Shown here: one piece after another, positions 42,790-52,451 of the stretch
How the letters are laid out: each line of letters begins with the position of its first letter
Numbering within the stretch: position 1 is the stretch's first letter
Assembly (NCBI GenBank): GCA_034520215.1
Contig: JAXHNR010000001.1
Span: 1 to 64,000 of the forward strand
Source: Candidatus Krumholzibacteriota bacterium
Lineage (GTDB): Bacteria > Krumholzibacteriota > Krumholzibacteriia > Krumholzibacteriales > WJIX01
DNA length: 64,000 bases
Direction: 5' to 3'
The notes under the pieces: model-generated
Database searches by the model: none
Seen by the model: the letters and a program-made list of their open reading frames with translations, nothing else
Told to the model about the DNA's origin: nothing
Position numbers and translations under genes: made by a program

Positions 42790-44178
42790 ATGTTTTACAT
42801 TGAAACATACAGGGATCGAAGAAATGGACTTAAAAAGAAGGTGGAATCGGGGATTATTCTTCTGCCGGGAAATAATGATGCGCCGATGAATTATACCGCT
42901 AACACATACCATTTCCGTCAGGACAGCTCTTTTCTCTACTATTTCGGAATAGATGAGCCTGGCCTTACGGGGATTATTGATATTGATAATGATGAAGAAT
43001 TTATATTCGGTGATGATGTTGCCATCGAGGATATTATCTGGACCGGACCTCTTCCGAAGCTTGCCGGCAAAGCTAAAAAGGCGGGTGTAGAGAAGACAAG
43101 ACCGTCATCTGAATTGAAGGATACTATACGAGGTTATATCAAAAATGACAGAAAAATTCATTATCTGCCTCAGTACCGCGCGGAGACAGTTCTGCGGATT
43201 GAAGAGCTGACGGGGATAGAGCATTCGTCCGTTAATAATTTGAGCAGCGAAGAGCTGGCAAAGGCCGTTATTTCCCAGCGGTCAATTAAAACTGAAGAAG
43301 AGATAAAAGAGATAGAAAAGGCTCTGGATATCAGTTATCAGATGTATACCACCGCGATGAGTTTGATCAGCCCGGGAATCTACGAACATCAGGTCTGCGG
43401 AAAGGTTCATGGAGTAGTGCTCGCGAACAACAGCCATTTGTCTTTTCCCTTTATCTTTTCTGTTCACGGCGAAACACTTCATAATCATTCCTATAATAAT
43501 ATTATGGAGGAGGGAGATTTAGTACTTATGGATTCAGGCGCCGAATCCCCTCTCCATTACGCGAGCGATATAACAAGAACGATGCCCGTAACCGGTAAAT
43601 TTACAGGCAAACAGAAGGATATATACAATATTGTACTCAAGGCTCAGCTTGACGCGATTGAAATGATGAAGCCCGGGGTTCTAAACAGGGATTGTCATTT
43701 AAGGGCGGCTAAGACTATCACGGAAAACCTCAAAGAACTGGGGTTGATGAAAGGTGATCCTGATGAAGCCGTAGCGGCGGGCGCCCACGCTTTGTTTCTA
43801 CCTCACGGCCTCGGACATATGATGGGCCTGGATGTTCACGACATGGAAGGGCTTAATGAAGATCTCGTCGGGTATGACGAGAATGTTCGCAGAAGCAAGC
43901 AGTTTGGATTGAGCGCGCTTAGACTCGGAAGGGAGCTTCGGCCGGGATTTGTGCTTACCGCCGAGCCGGGAATATACTTTATTCCGGAATTGATCGACCG
44001 CTGGAGGGAAGAAAATAAACTGGAGGAATTCATCAATTATGATGAGGTTGAAAAGTACCGTGGTTTCGGCGGTATCCGGATTGAAGATGATGTTCTTATA
44101 ACCGGAAGCGGCCATAAGATCCTCGGCGAGCCTATAGCAAAAACTGTAGAGGATGTTGAAAGCTGGTGCGCTAGGTAG
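42790..44178 (+). CDS. M24 Xaa-Pro aminopeptidase (aminopeptidase P)
   Basis: A 462-residue cytosolic metallopeptidase that removes N-terminal residues before proline. The N-terminal domain has YHFRQDSSFLYYFGIDEPG, as in aminopeptidase P. The pita-bread domain supplies the dinuclear metal ligands: Asp in VLMDSGAESP, Asp in YASDITRTMPV, His in HGLGHMMGLDVHD, Glu in LTAEPGIYF and Glu in GIRIEDDVLI. ATG 42790 follows AAAGGAGAAGAC. It opens a peptidase block. Confidence 0.92.
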   Translation: MFYIETYRDRRNGLKKKVESGIILLPGNNDAPMNYTANTYHFRQDSSFLYYFGIDEPGLTGIIDIDNDEEFIFGDDVAIEDIIWTGPLPKLAGKAKKAGVEKTRPSSELKDTIRGYIKNDRKIHYLPQYRAETVLRIEELTGIEHSSVNNLSSEELAKAVISQRSIKTEEEIKEIEKALDISYQMYTTAMSLISPGIYEHQVCGKVHGVVLANNSHLSFPFIFSVHGETLHNHSYNNIMEEGDLVLMDSGAESPLHYASDITRTMPVTGKFTGKQKDIYNIVLKAQLDAIEMMKPGVLNRDCHLRAAKTITENLKELGLMKGDPDEAVAAGAHALFLPHGLGHMMGLDVHDMEGLNEDLVGYDENVRRSKQFGLSALRLGRELRPGFVLTAEPGIYFIPELIDRWREENKLEEFINYDEVEKYRGFGGIRIEDDVLITGSGHKILGEPIAKTVEDVESWCAR

Positions 44179-44307
44179 AGATAGCTCTGCTGAAACTCAA
44201 GCTGCCGTGCAGTTCCGCGGGACATTTATGACGGTCCTGTATCGCTAGAGGCGTTTATCCTCCCCTTGGAGGCGGTTTATATCTAATGCCGCAAGGTACA
44301 CCTGATA

Positions 44308-45534
44308 TTACTTGGCGCTGTAAAGCTCGATTATCTTAAGAATCACTTCGACAGCTTTCTCCATAGATCTGACCGGAACGTATTCAAATCTGCTGTGGAA
44401 ATTATGTCCTCCCGCGAATATATTTGGCGTGGGAAGTCCCATGTAGGATAATCTGGCTCCGTCGGTGCCTCCTCTTATGGGCGCCTTAATAGGTTTTATT
44501 CCGGAATCGATCATGGCTTTTTCGGCTGCCTCTACTATATGCATAACAGGTTCGAGTTTCTCCCTCATGTTGAGATACTGTTCTTCGAGCTGCACATCTA
44601 CTCTTCCTTCACCATGTTTTTGATTGAGGAAGTCTCCGATTCCGCGGGCGAGATCTTTTTTCGCTTCAAATTTCTCCATATCATGGTCTCTTACGAGATA
44701 GGAGAGTTTTGTTTCTTCCACGTCGCCCGAAACACTGATAAGGTGGAAGAACCCCTCCCTTTTTTCCGTATAGAAAGGTGTTTGTTCCACGGGAAGCATA
44801 GAGTTGTATTCCATCGCGATCAGCGAGGAGTTGATCATTCTGTTCTTAGCGTATCCAGGGTGAATATTGCGTCCCTTGACTGTAATTACAGCCTTGGCGG
44901 CATTGAAATTTTCGAATTCGAGTTCACCGAGTTTTCCTCCGTCAAGTGTGTAGGCAAAATCAGCACCGAACTTTTTAACGTCGAAATGATCCGTGCCCTT
45001 TCCTATTTCCTCATCCGGCGTAAAAGCTATTTTGATAGTGCCGTGTTTGATATCGGGATTTCTGACAAGGTGTTCCGCTGCGGTCATGATCTCGGCGATT
45101 CCCGCCTTATCATCAGCGCCGAGAAGGGTCGTTCCGTCAGATGTAATCAGGGTATCGCCTATATAATTCTTAAGCTCCGGAAAGCTGTCGGGAGAAAGAA
45201 CGATATTTTCCTTCTTGTTTAAGACGATATCCTTTCCGTCGTAGTTTTCAACGATCTTTGGTTTTACTCCTTCGCCTGAAACATCAGGGCTTGTATCGAG
45301 GTGGGCTAAAAAGCCTATAACGGGAATCTTTTTGTCCAGATTGGCTTCGAGCGTGGCGGTCACGTAGCAGTGCTTGTCAACGCCGACATCTTTCAGCCCC
45401 AGGTCTTTAAGCTGAGCGGCAAGTTTTTCGGCCAGATCAAACTGAACCTTTGTACTGGGGCTTTCTTCGGATCCTTCCTCGGATGTTGTGTTGATCTTTA
45501 CATATTCAAGAAATTTGTTTACTAAATCTGACAT
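44308..45534 (-). CDS. pepT: Peptidase T (M20B tripeptidase)
   Basis: A 408-residue tripeptidase. The metal-binding HLDTSPD (about residue 80), LLGADDKAGIAEIM (about 140), FTPDEEIGKGTDHF (about 175) and LDGG are canonical PepT motifs, and PIRGGTDGARLSYMGLPTPNIFAGGHNFHSRFEYVP near the end holds the last His ligand. Length is as expected. It lies opposite to aminopeptidase P and probably shares a transcript with the C1 protease gene upstream of it (about 70 bases, same strand). Confidence 0.93.
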   Translation of the reverse strand: MSDLVNKFLEYVKINTTSEEGSEESPSTKVQFDLAEKLAAQLKDLGLKDVGVDKHCYVTATLEANLDKKIPVIGFLAHLDTSPDVSGEGVKPKIVENYDGKDIVLNKKENIVLSPDSFPELKNYIGDTLITSDGTTLLGADDKAGIAEIMTAAEHLVRNPDIKHGTIKIAFTPDEEIGKGTDHFDVKKFGADFAYTLDGGKLGELEFENFNAAKAVITVKGRNIHPGYAKNRMINSSLIAMEYNSMLPVEQTPFYTEKREGFFHLISVSGDVEETKLSYLVRDHDMEKFEAKKDLARGIGDFLNQKHGEGRVDVQLEEQYLNMREKLEPVMHIVEAAEKAMIDSGIKPIKAPIRGGTDGARLSYMGLPTPNIFAGGHNFHSRFEYVPVRSMEKAVEVILKIIELYSAK

Positions 45535-45602
45535 TTTTATCCTTTCATATTAAACGGCAAAACGGTTCTTTAAGAACGCGGCCCGGTTTTTCTCACCTCA
45601 GG

Positions 45603-47009
45603 CTACTTATCTTCCGCCGGCAGAAACATCGGGTCCCACGGATGAAGCTGTACAGGTTCAGTTTTGAGTATTTCAAGAACTTCGGATGAAATATATTCCT
45701 CGTGAATTACAACCCTGAACATATATTCATCAAACCACTGATCGGTCATGGTGATAAAACCTTCCTGGCCCTCTTCTTTGCCCCAGCTGTTTTCAAGAAG
45801 CCATTTTACGGGGGTTCCGCTTTTATCTGTCTCCATACCTACGAGTGTCATTCCGTGAGTGGAGCCGCTTGCTGACGCGAGAATACGCTCCTTTTTGTTC
45901 ATGTCGAATTTAATTCCGTAAAGTGCTTCGTAATCGTTGTTCGAAAGGCTCAGAAGTCCTTCACTCCGGTTCAGCTGCTTTCCCACGTCACAGGAGAAAT
46001 ACATCGCCTCTTCATCTAAAAGAGACTCTCGGGCGAATTTCTTAATCTCCGCGTTTGGAAGATTTATATATGTCCAGTTGAATGCTTCAACCATGTCACG
46101 GTCATATTCTATCTCGTAGAGTTTATAATAGGGGCGGGTGGGATCGTTCATCAGCATCACGTAATCTTTAAGGTCAACGTCGATTGTTTCTCTGAAAAAC
46201 TCAAGCGGGGTATATTTTTTAAGGTCACTGATATTACCGTCTTCATCTTTGTAACGCCATGTAAATTCCGCGGGCGGTTCACCAAGGTGATAGACAAGTA
46301 ATTTGTAGATATCTATCAGCATTTCTTCTTTTGCTTCCCGAAGCTCTCTAATCTCTTTGCCCTTATTATGCATCTGGCGTAGCCGAACTCCGTCTTCGCG
46401 GAGTTTCTTTCTGAGAACGCTTCTCATCCTTTTAGTGTTTGAGCTGTGGTAGGTCTCGGGCATGACGCTTAAGGGGACAAGCCCGTATTTTTCTATTACG
46501 GCGACTGCCATGTTCCAGACTCCTCCGTCGCTTACGGGATGGTCAAAAAGCCATTCCACCTTTCTGTCCTTATAATCTTTGCCCCTTGTTTCTATGATCC
46601 CCTCGAGGAAAAGGTTGGCTTTTTCGAGCTGATCCCAGAAGAAGGAGTAGTTTTCTGAAAATTCAAAGCTATCCAGGTTGAATTTTTCCCTTACCTTCTG
46701 TCTGATTACATTTAAACTCGTAAACAACCAGCATCTGCCGGTTGATTTCTGATCTGTAATTCCTTTAACATCCAGCCTCACGGAAAAGTAATGATCGGTT
46801 TTACCGGCATTTAAGCGGCTGGGCAGAAGCTTTTTAATATCATTATTACTTATGGAATTGATTTTTCCCTCATCCTTTTCCAAGCCGCGCATTTTCTTAA
46901 GTAGAGTCGGGGAAATAGCTCCCTCCTCTTTTCCGGCGGCTTCGGCGGCAGAGGTTGAAATTAGTAACACGGCGGTAAATAGAAGTAACACGAGACTTCC
47001 CTTTTTCAT
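45603..47009 (-). CDS. Exported C1B (bleomycin hydrolase/PepC-like) cysteine aminopeptidase
   Basis: ATG 47009 follows AAAGGAGAAATA on the minus strand; the 47024 start would lack a site. Residues 1-24 are a signal peptide (LVLLLFTAVLLISTSAAEA), unusual because PepC and bleomycin hydrolase are normally cytosolic. The catalytic Cys is in DQKSTGRCWLFTSLNV (about residue 92), His in GSTHGMTLVGM (about 385) and Asn in WLLENSWGKEEG (about 407). Total 468 residues, as in the family. It probably degrades peptides in the periplasm or outside. Confidence 0.9.
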   Translation of the reverse strand: MKKGSLVLLLFTAVLLISTSAAEAAGKEEGAISPTLLKKMRGLEKDEGKINSISNNDIKKLLPSRLNAGKTDHYFSVRLDVKGITDQKSTGRCWLFTSLNVIRQKVREKFNLDSFEFSENYSFFWDQLEKANLFLEGIIETRGKDYKDRKVEWLFDHPVSDGGVWNMAVAVIEKYGLVPLSVMPETYHSSNTKRMRSVLRKKLREDGVRLRQMHNKGKEIRELREAKEEMLIDIYKLLVYHLGEPPAEFTWRYKDEDGNISDLKKYTPLEFFRETIDVDLKDYVMLMNDPTRPYYKLYEIEYDRDMVEAFNWTYINLPNAEIKKFARESLLDEEAMYFSCDVGKQLNRSEGLLSLSNNDYEALYGIKFDMNKKERILASASGSTHGMTLVGMETDKSGTPVKWLLENSWGKEEGQEGFITMTDQWFDEYMFRVVIHEEYISSEVLEILKTEPVQLHPWDPMFLPAEDK

Positions 47010-47154
47010 TATTTCTCCTTTCAATGTTATCCCTGTTATTCCGAATTAAAATAGGATTTTACATCAGTTGATATATTCGGTCAAGACAGCAGTAACGCGA
47101 AGTCTGTTTTAATCGTGAAGCGAAAAAAGAATTAGGCTAAAGGGGAAGAATTGT

Positions 47155-47160
47155 TATAAT
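47155..47160 (+). promoter_or_regulatory. Possible -10 box for the M1-M28 gene
   Basis: A perfect TATAAT about 90 bases before the start. The hexamer 17 bases upstream (TTAGGC, 47132-47137) is a poor -35 match, so the assignment is tentative. Confidence 0.35.
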
Positions 47161-47250
47161 TATTTTACAGCTTTACCGTAGGGGAAAGTTAAGCTCAAGT
47201 TTGTCCCGGTTAGTTTGCGGGCCTGTTATGGTTTTTGGCGGGAGGCATCG

Positions 47251-50200
47251 ATGCTGAAAAGACGCTGGACGATGGTAATTTTCTTATTTCTGTTTTTCTT
47301 CGCGGATCTTTCTGCCTCAGAGAACGTTATTCATCATAAATTATCTCTTTCTATAGATCCAGCTGAGCATTTTATAGATGTTTCCGACAGAATGATTCTC
47401 CCTGAGGGGATCCTGTCACAACCTTTGACTTTCCTTCTTCTGTCCGACCTCGAGGTTGAATCCATGACCCCGGGTGTCACTTTTGAACTCGAAGGGCGCG
47501 GAGGGGCGGATGATATCGGAATGGACCGCGAAAATTTCGACAGACCCGGATTTACCAAAAACAGGTATAAGATTTTAATTGATGATATGCCTAGCGGAGA
47601 TCTGGTTATCGACTTGGCATTCAGCGGGAGTATCAATTATCCGATAAAACAGCGGGGCTCTGAATACGCCAGGGGTTTCAGCAGAACTCCCGGAATTATC
47701 TCGGATAAAGGTGTTTATCTGTCGGGGTCCACATTCTGGGTGCCTTCATTCGGCAATAGACTGGTAACATTTGAGCTTACAGCATCGGTTCCGGACGGGT
47801 GGGATGTTGTAAGCCAGGGGGCCGGAATGCCCTGTGAGAATAAAGACGGAAGGACGGTTGTCCGCTGGGATTGCATGAAACCTATGGAGGAGATCTATCT
47901 GATCTCGGCCGAATTTTGTAAGTATTCGAGAACCGCCGGCGGAGTTGCTTTAATGGCTTTCCTCAGGACTCGCGACGAGAATCTCGCCCTGAAGTATATG
48001 GATACTACAGAACGGTATATGAAGATGTACAGTGAGTTGATCGGTCCTTATCCATATTCTAAGTTCGCCCTCGTGGAAAATTTCTGGGAGACGGGTTATG
48101 GAATGCCGTCCTTTACACTTCTGGGGGAAAAGGTAATCCGCTTTCCGTTCATACTTCATTCATCCTATCCACATGAACTTCTTCACAACTGGTGGGGCAA
48201 CAGCGTTTACGTTGATTTCGCTAACGGCAACTGGTGCGAGGGGCTTACGGTTTATATGGCCGACCATCTGATCAAACAGCAGCGCGGGCTGGGAGCCCGA
48301 TACAGACGGGAGAAGCTTCAGAGATACACCGATTATGTAAGCAGAGGAAATGATTTTCCCCTCTCCAGTTTTACCTCGCGGAGTGACGCTGCATCTGAGG
48401 CGGTAGGATATGGCAAAGGTATGATGATGTGGCACATGCTGAGGCAGAATATAGGAGACGAGCTCTTTATAGAGGGTGTAAGGGCTTTCTACCGAAGAGG
48501 CAAATTCAAATACGCCTCTTTCGATGATATACAAAAAGCATTCGAGTCTGTAACGGATAAAGATTTAGAGTATTTCTTCAGGCAGTGGGTCACCGGGACA
48601 GGAGCCCCGAAGCTGAGTCTTGCCGGAGTTAAAGCAAGACATAAAGGCGAAGATTATAATATAGAGATTAAACTGAAACAACGGCAGGAAGGTGAAGCTT
48701 ATATTCTCGATATCCCGGTAGCAATTTCATTTAAGGAAAGAGTTGAAATTAAAAAGGTGAGAATGAGCCGGAAGGAAGAGGTATTTAGATATACTTTCAA
48801 AGACAGGCCTCTGTATTTGAGAGTCGATCCGAGCTTCGATCTGTTCCGCGAACTTGGCTATAATGAAATTCCGCCTTCTCTTTCGAGCGCGTACGGGTCT
48901 GAAAATATTCTCGTTATTCTACCTTCCGGCGCGGATCATGAGGATTTGGAAAATTACAACAACCTGGCCGGATTATGGGCCGAAGACAGTTCTTTGAATA
49001 TTGAAATAACAGATGACGATCAGGTTGACGAACTGCCCCCTGACAGAGCGGTGTGGATCTTCGGCGTAAATAACAGCTGCAGAGATTTTGTCCAAACGGC
49101 ACTGGAGGAATATGACGCTGAAATATCAGAGGAAACGGTAAAGATCGGAGGCATGAAGTTTGGATGTAACTCTAACAGCTTTGTAATTTCAGTGCGTCAT
49201 CCGCGTAATCCCGCGATTTCTGTTGTATGGCTCACTGTGGCAGAAAGCGGAGCTGTCGAGGGATTGGCAAGAAAACTGCCGCATTACGGCAAGTACAGCT
49301 ATTTAGTCTTCGAAGGGGTTCAGCCCACGAATATAGCCAAGGGCAGCTGGGATGTTGTTGATACTCCAATGGCCTCGGAAATTTCCTGGGACGGGGATCA
49401 TAAGGGAAAAGGGTTTGCCGTGAAACTTCCTGAAAGGAAAGCGCTGGCAGAACTTGCTCCCGCCTTTTCTGCTGAGAGAATGAAGAGAGACATCGAATAT
49501 CTGGCAAGCGATGAACTGGAGGGACGGGGCCTGGGATCCGAGGGGATAAGAAAGGCCTCGGTATATATAGCGGAGAGATTTGAGGAAGCGGGGCTTTCCC
49601 CTGCCGGAGATGACGGCACTTTCTTTCAGACCTTCGAGGGTGTGATAGATGCCGGGGGGAAGACTGGCAAAATCAGAAATATCATAGGATTTTTGCCCGG
49701 CGCGAATGAAGGATTAGAAAAGGAATCTGTTGTTATATGTGCTCATTACGATCATCTGGGATACGGCTGGCCCGATGTCCGAAAAGGTAATGAAGGGATG
49801 ATTCACAATGGCGCGGATGACAACGCGAGCGGGGTGGCGGTGATGCTTGAGCTTGCCCGGCGGCTCGGAGAAAGCTTCAAGCCGGGGAGAAGTATTGTGT
49901 TTGCCGCGTTTACGGCTGAAGAGAACGGGCTTTTGGGCTCGAGGCATTATGTTGCCAACATGAAACAGTTTCCCGCTGAAAAATGCGCGGGTGTACTGAA
50001 TCTGGACACCGTCGGGAGGCTCAGAGACGGGAAACTGCTAGTCCTGGGCAGCTCCAGCGCCCGTGAATGGAAACATATCTTTATGGGCTGCGGTTATGTT
50101 ACGGGAGTTGAGGCGGAGATGGTGAGCAAGGACCTGGACGCGAGTGATCAGGTCAGTTTTCTTAAAGCAGGTGTTCCCGCTGTTCAGATTTTTTCCGGTC

Positions 50201-50640
50201 CTCACGGGGATTACCACAGGCCTACTGATACAGCAGAGAAAATTGATTATGCAGGCCTCGTAAAGGTAGCGGCATTTACAAGAGAGGCTGTTATTTATCT
50301 AACGGAAAGAGAAAACCGTCTGCTGTTTTCAGGCGGGAAGAAGCAGGATGCCAAGCGGCGTCATAGTGGGGGGAAACGTGCTGTTTCTACCGGATGTATG
50401 CCTGATTTTACTTTTAAAGGAGATGGAGTCAGGGTGGCCGGTGTTTCTGTGGATTCCCCGGCGGCAGAGGCGGGAATGAAGCAAGGGGACGTAATAATTC
50501 TTATTGGCGGCATCAGGGTAGCTGACCTAAGGGAATATTCTGCGGAGCTGAAGAAATACAAACCGGGAGACGCTGTCGAGATCACATTTATCCGAAAAGG
50601 TAGAAAGATAACTAAAACCATTGTCCTTTCTGAACGTTAG
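47251..50640 (+). CDS. M1 aminopeptidase - M28 peptidase - PDZ fusion, exported
   Basis: ATG 47251 has GGGAGGC eight bases upstream; the first 22 residues (RRWTMVIFLFLFFFADLSASE) are a signal peptide. Residues about 25-470 are M1: HELLHNWWG (His308, Glu309, His312) with Glu330 in WCEGLTVYM as third zinc ligand. The GAMEN loop is replaced by TGYGMPS. Residues about 740-1020 are M28: CAHYDHLGYG, HNGADDNASGVAVMLELARR, FTAEENGLLGS, LDTVGR and GPHGDYHRPTDTAEKIDY give both zinc sites. Residues about 1045-1129 are a PDZ domain (VDSPAAEAGMKQGDVIILIGG). All catalytic ligands are intact in both peptidases, so one chain has two exopeptidase activities and probably trims peptides outside the inner membrane. 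Confidence 0.88.
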   Translation: MLKRRWTMVIFLFLFFFADLSASENVIHHKLSLSIDPAEHFIDVSDRMILPEGILSQPLTFLLLSDLEVESMTPGVTFELEGRGGADDIGMDRENFDRPGFTKNRYKILIDDMPSGDLVIDLAFSGSINYPIKQRGSEYARGFSRTPGIISDKGVYLSGSTFWVPSFGNRLVTFELTASVPDGWDVVSQGAGMPCENKDGRTVVRWDCMKPMEEIYLISAEFCKYSRTAGGVALMAFLRTRDENLALKYMDTTERYMKMYSELIGPYPYSKFALVENFWETGYGMPSFTLLGEKVIRFPFILHSSYPHELLHNWWGNSVYVDFANGNWCEGLTVYMADHLIKQQRGLGARYRREKLQRYTDYVSRGNDFPLSSFTSRSDAASEAVGYGKGMMMWHMLRQNIGDELFIEGVRAFYRRGKFKYASFDDIQKAFESVTDKDLEYFFRQWVTGTGAPKLSLAGVKARHKGEDYNIEIKLKQRQEGEAYILDIPVAISFKERVEIKKVRMSRKEEVFRYTFKDRPLYLRVDPSFDLFRELGYNEIPPSLSSAYGSENILVILPSGADHEDLENYNNLAGLWAEDSSLNIEITDDDQVDELPPDRAVWIFGVNNSCRDFVQTALEEYDAEISEETVKIGGMKFGCNSNSFVISVRHPRNPAISVVWLTVAESGAVEGLARKLPHYGKYSYLVFEGVQPTNIAKGSWDVVDTPMASEISWDGDHKGKGFAVKLPERKALAELAPAFSAERMKRDIEYLASDELEGRGLGSEGIRKASVYIAERFEEAGLSPAGDDGTFFQTFEGVIDAGGKTGKIRNIIGFLPGANEGLEKESVVICAHYDHLGYGWPDVRKGNEGMIHNGADDNASGVAVMLELARRLGESFKPGRSIVFAAFTAEENGLLGSRHYVANMKQFPAEKCAGVLNLDTVGRLRDGKLLVLGSSSAREWKHIFMGCGYVTGVEAEMVSKDLDASDQVSFLKAGVPAVQIFSGPHGDYHRPTDTAEKIDYAGLVKVAAFTREAVIYLTERENRLLFSGGKKQDAKRRHSGGKRAVSTGCMPDFTFKGDGVRVAGVSVDSPAAEAGMKQGDVIILIGGIRVADLREYSAELKKYKPGDAVEITFIRKGRKITKTIVLSER

Positions 50641-50642
50641 AT

Positions 50643-51249
50643 ATGATTTCTTTTAAACACGAAAGAATCCGGGTAGCTGCTGCAGCCGTTTGAACTTACC
50701 CTTGCTGTACGCGACGCCCTGGAAGAAGAACACCGGGTAGTTGAATTTACTCCCCGCGTATGGTGGTTTCCCGGCGGGTTCAGCCCGTTCGGCTCTGAAG
50801 CAGGGATTGACAGATACAACAGTAATATAACAGAAGAGAAAACAGGCGCGGTAGAAGACGAGGGCAAAAGCACTCGCCCGCGGAAGGGTTCACCCTTATC
50901 TGTCTGCGCTGGATTTCAGGTAAGGCATGAGAAGTGGAAGGAGAGAGGGGTTGACCACGGAGATTTCAGAAAGGAAGAGCTGCTTCCCTTTTGTCTTGTT
51001 CGATCCCGGATATCTTCAAGGCATATTCTTGAGGCCGGATACCTTGCGGACAAGTATGAATCGGAAAGGACTGGCAGTCTGGCCGGAGAATCCTCAAGAT
51101 GGGAGAACAGGATTAAGCTGTCATGGGAATTCGTTTTCAGCGGCAAAAGCCGCCTCCGTGTTATCGAGACAGTAGACCTCGACCCTGAGGACTGGGGAGA
51201 GTTCTCCCTGCATGATCATTTTTTTGTGATGCTTCACGTCGCTTTTTAA
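50643..51249 (+). CDS. Hypothetical protein, frame without a normal start (frameshift or CTG start)
   Basis: From 50677 (after TAG 50674) to TAA 51247-51249 one frame is open for 190 codons with no ATG, GTG or TTG before the last ten codons. It reads LLQPFELTLAVRDALEEEHR, then EFTPRVWWFPGGFSPFGSEA, RKEELLPFCLVRSRI and FSLHDHFFVMLHVAF, with ordinary codon use. Upstream, ATG 50643 gives MISFKHERIRVAAAAV before stopping. One inserted or deleted base near 50670-50680 would join the two into a protein of about 200 residues. I do not recognise a family. It follows the M1-M28 gene by two bases, so it could be its operon partner. CTG 50677 is the alternative start. Confidence 0.6.
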
Positions 51250-51268
51250 CTGACTAATTTATAAAGTT

Positions 51269-51300
51269 AAGCCGTAAAGAAATTTTCATCTTCACGGCTT
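51269..51300. terminator. Bidirectional hairpin between convergent genes
   Basis: AAGCCGT and ACGGCTT form the base, extended by AAGA/TCTT across single-base bulges, between the stops at 51249 and 51323. No long T-run is present on either side. Confidence 0.4.
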
Positions 51301-51322
51301 GAGAATGGTTATATCGTAATGA

Positions 51323-52012
51323 TTATATGTTTTCGGGGTAGTATTCCAGCACCCAGGCCTCTTTATTGATCTCTTTCTGTACCTTTCTGAGCACTTTAAA
51401 CGCTTCTTTTTCCGTTCCGAATGACTGGTAGGTAACAGCGCTCATCCTTCCATCGAGAACGGGGAAAATTTTTGAGTTGTAACCTTTGCCTTTGAGCTTT
51501 TTGCTGTAATTTAGAGCGTTACTTGGTTTTTCAAAACAACCGAGTACGATATGATATTTTTCCCTGCCCGCGGGAGGAGTTTTTACCTTCGGCTCAACGC
51601 TTTCCTCCGCTGGTTCTGTTTTTTCCGGTTCACTTTCTTTTGAAATTTCTCCTGCGGGGGAAACTTCCTTTTCGAGAGTTTCTTTAATTTTTTCCTCTTT
51701 CCTGAAAGTGAGAATACTGTCAATTACGCCAATTCTTTCAATCGCGTGGCTGGCTGACGGGTCGATAAGGAGGGCGGCTTCGTAATCTTTCTTTGCCTTC
51801 AGGTACTCATTCTGCCTGAAAGATTTATTTGCTTTTGAAATCAGAGACTCGTATTCTGAATCGTCAGTCCCGGATTGATAATTTATGAACATAAATACAA
51901 CAACCAATATAACAAGTACAGGCACAATCCAAATCAGGGCCTTTTTAATATTAATCGTACTGTTTGACTTTTTTTCATATTCAAACTTTTCCGGGGTGTG
52001 TTCTTCATCCAT
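51323..52012 (-). CDS. Membrane-anchored SPOR-domain protein
   Basis: A 229-residue bitopic protein. The short cytoplasmic tail (MDEEHTPEKFEYEKKS) is followed by a transmembrane segment (about 24-44, ALIWIVPVLVILVVVFMFIN), a TPR-like unit (YLKAKKDYEAALLIDPSASHAIERI), an acidic Glu/Pro-rich linker and a C-terminal SPOR domain from about 150 (KYHIVLGCFEKPSNALNYSKKLKGKGYNSKIF). SPOR domains bind denuded septal peptidoglycan, so it is likely a division-site protein. Divergent from the papain gene. Confidence 0.87.
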   Translation of the reverse strand: MDEEHTPEKFEYEKKSNSTINIKKALIWIVPVLVILVVVFMFINYQSGTDDSEYESLISKANKSFRQNEYLKAKKDYEAALLIDPSASHAIERIGVIDSILTFRKEEKIKETLEKEVSPAGEISKESEPEKTEPAEESVEPKVKTPPAGREKYHIVLGCFEKPSNALNYSKKLKGKGYNSKIFPVLDGRMSAVTYQSFGTEKEAFKVLRKVQKEINKEAWVLEYYPENI

Positions 52013-52256
52013 GATATGCCTCCTCTTAAAAACTGAAACGGCATTTTTAGTTAAAGCGGCCGGAGCCTGTTAAAAAGGGGCACTGTGCGGTGCTGATGAT
52101 CTTAGTGGATGGACTGACCCTTTAGGTTGAACTGTATTTGATAAGTAGCGCCGCTGTCAACAAAAAACTGTCAAGCTCATCTTTCTGAGATTAAGCCCGA
52201 GGATTATTCTCCTTTTAATCACATTCATTCATTCCGAAGCTCTAAGAGTAAAATGA

Positions 52257-52285
52257 TTGAGTTTTATTGAAGGATATGGTATAAT
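52257..52285 (+). promoter_or_regulatory. Sigma-70-type promoter for the papain-like gene
   Basis: TTGAGT (52257-52262) and a perfect TATAAT (52280-52285), spacer 17, about 165 bases before the ATG. The rest of the 439-base gap 52013-52451 shows nothing else I can name. Confidence 0.55.
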
Positions 52286-52451
52286 CGATGCTTAATGAGT
52301 AAGTTGTGGGGAGAAAGTAGTGTATTATCCACGGGAGTCGGCCCCGCGGCAGCGGCATCTCATGGATTATTTCAGTGTCGAAGTGGACCTTCTGCATGTT
52401 CTTCCAGCCGTGGTTGTCAGATTTTGCCGGTCTGGGGAAAGGAGAAATTTA

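Noticed and set aside
44539-45222. 227-codon frame opposite pepT
   Set aside because: Shadow frame; pepT on the other strand has all metal-ligand motifs.
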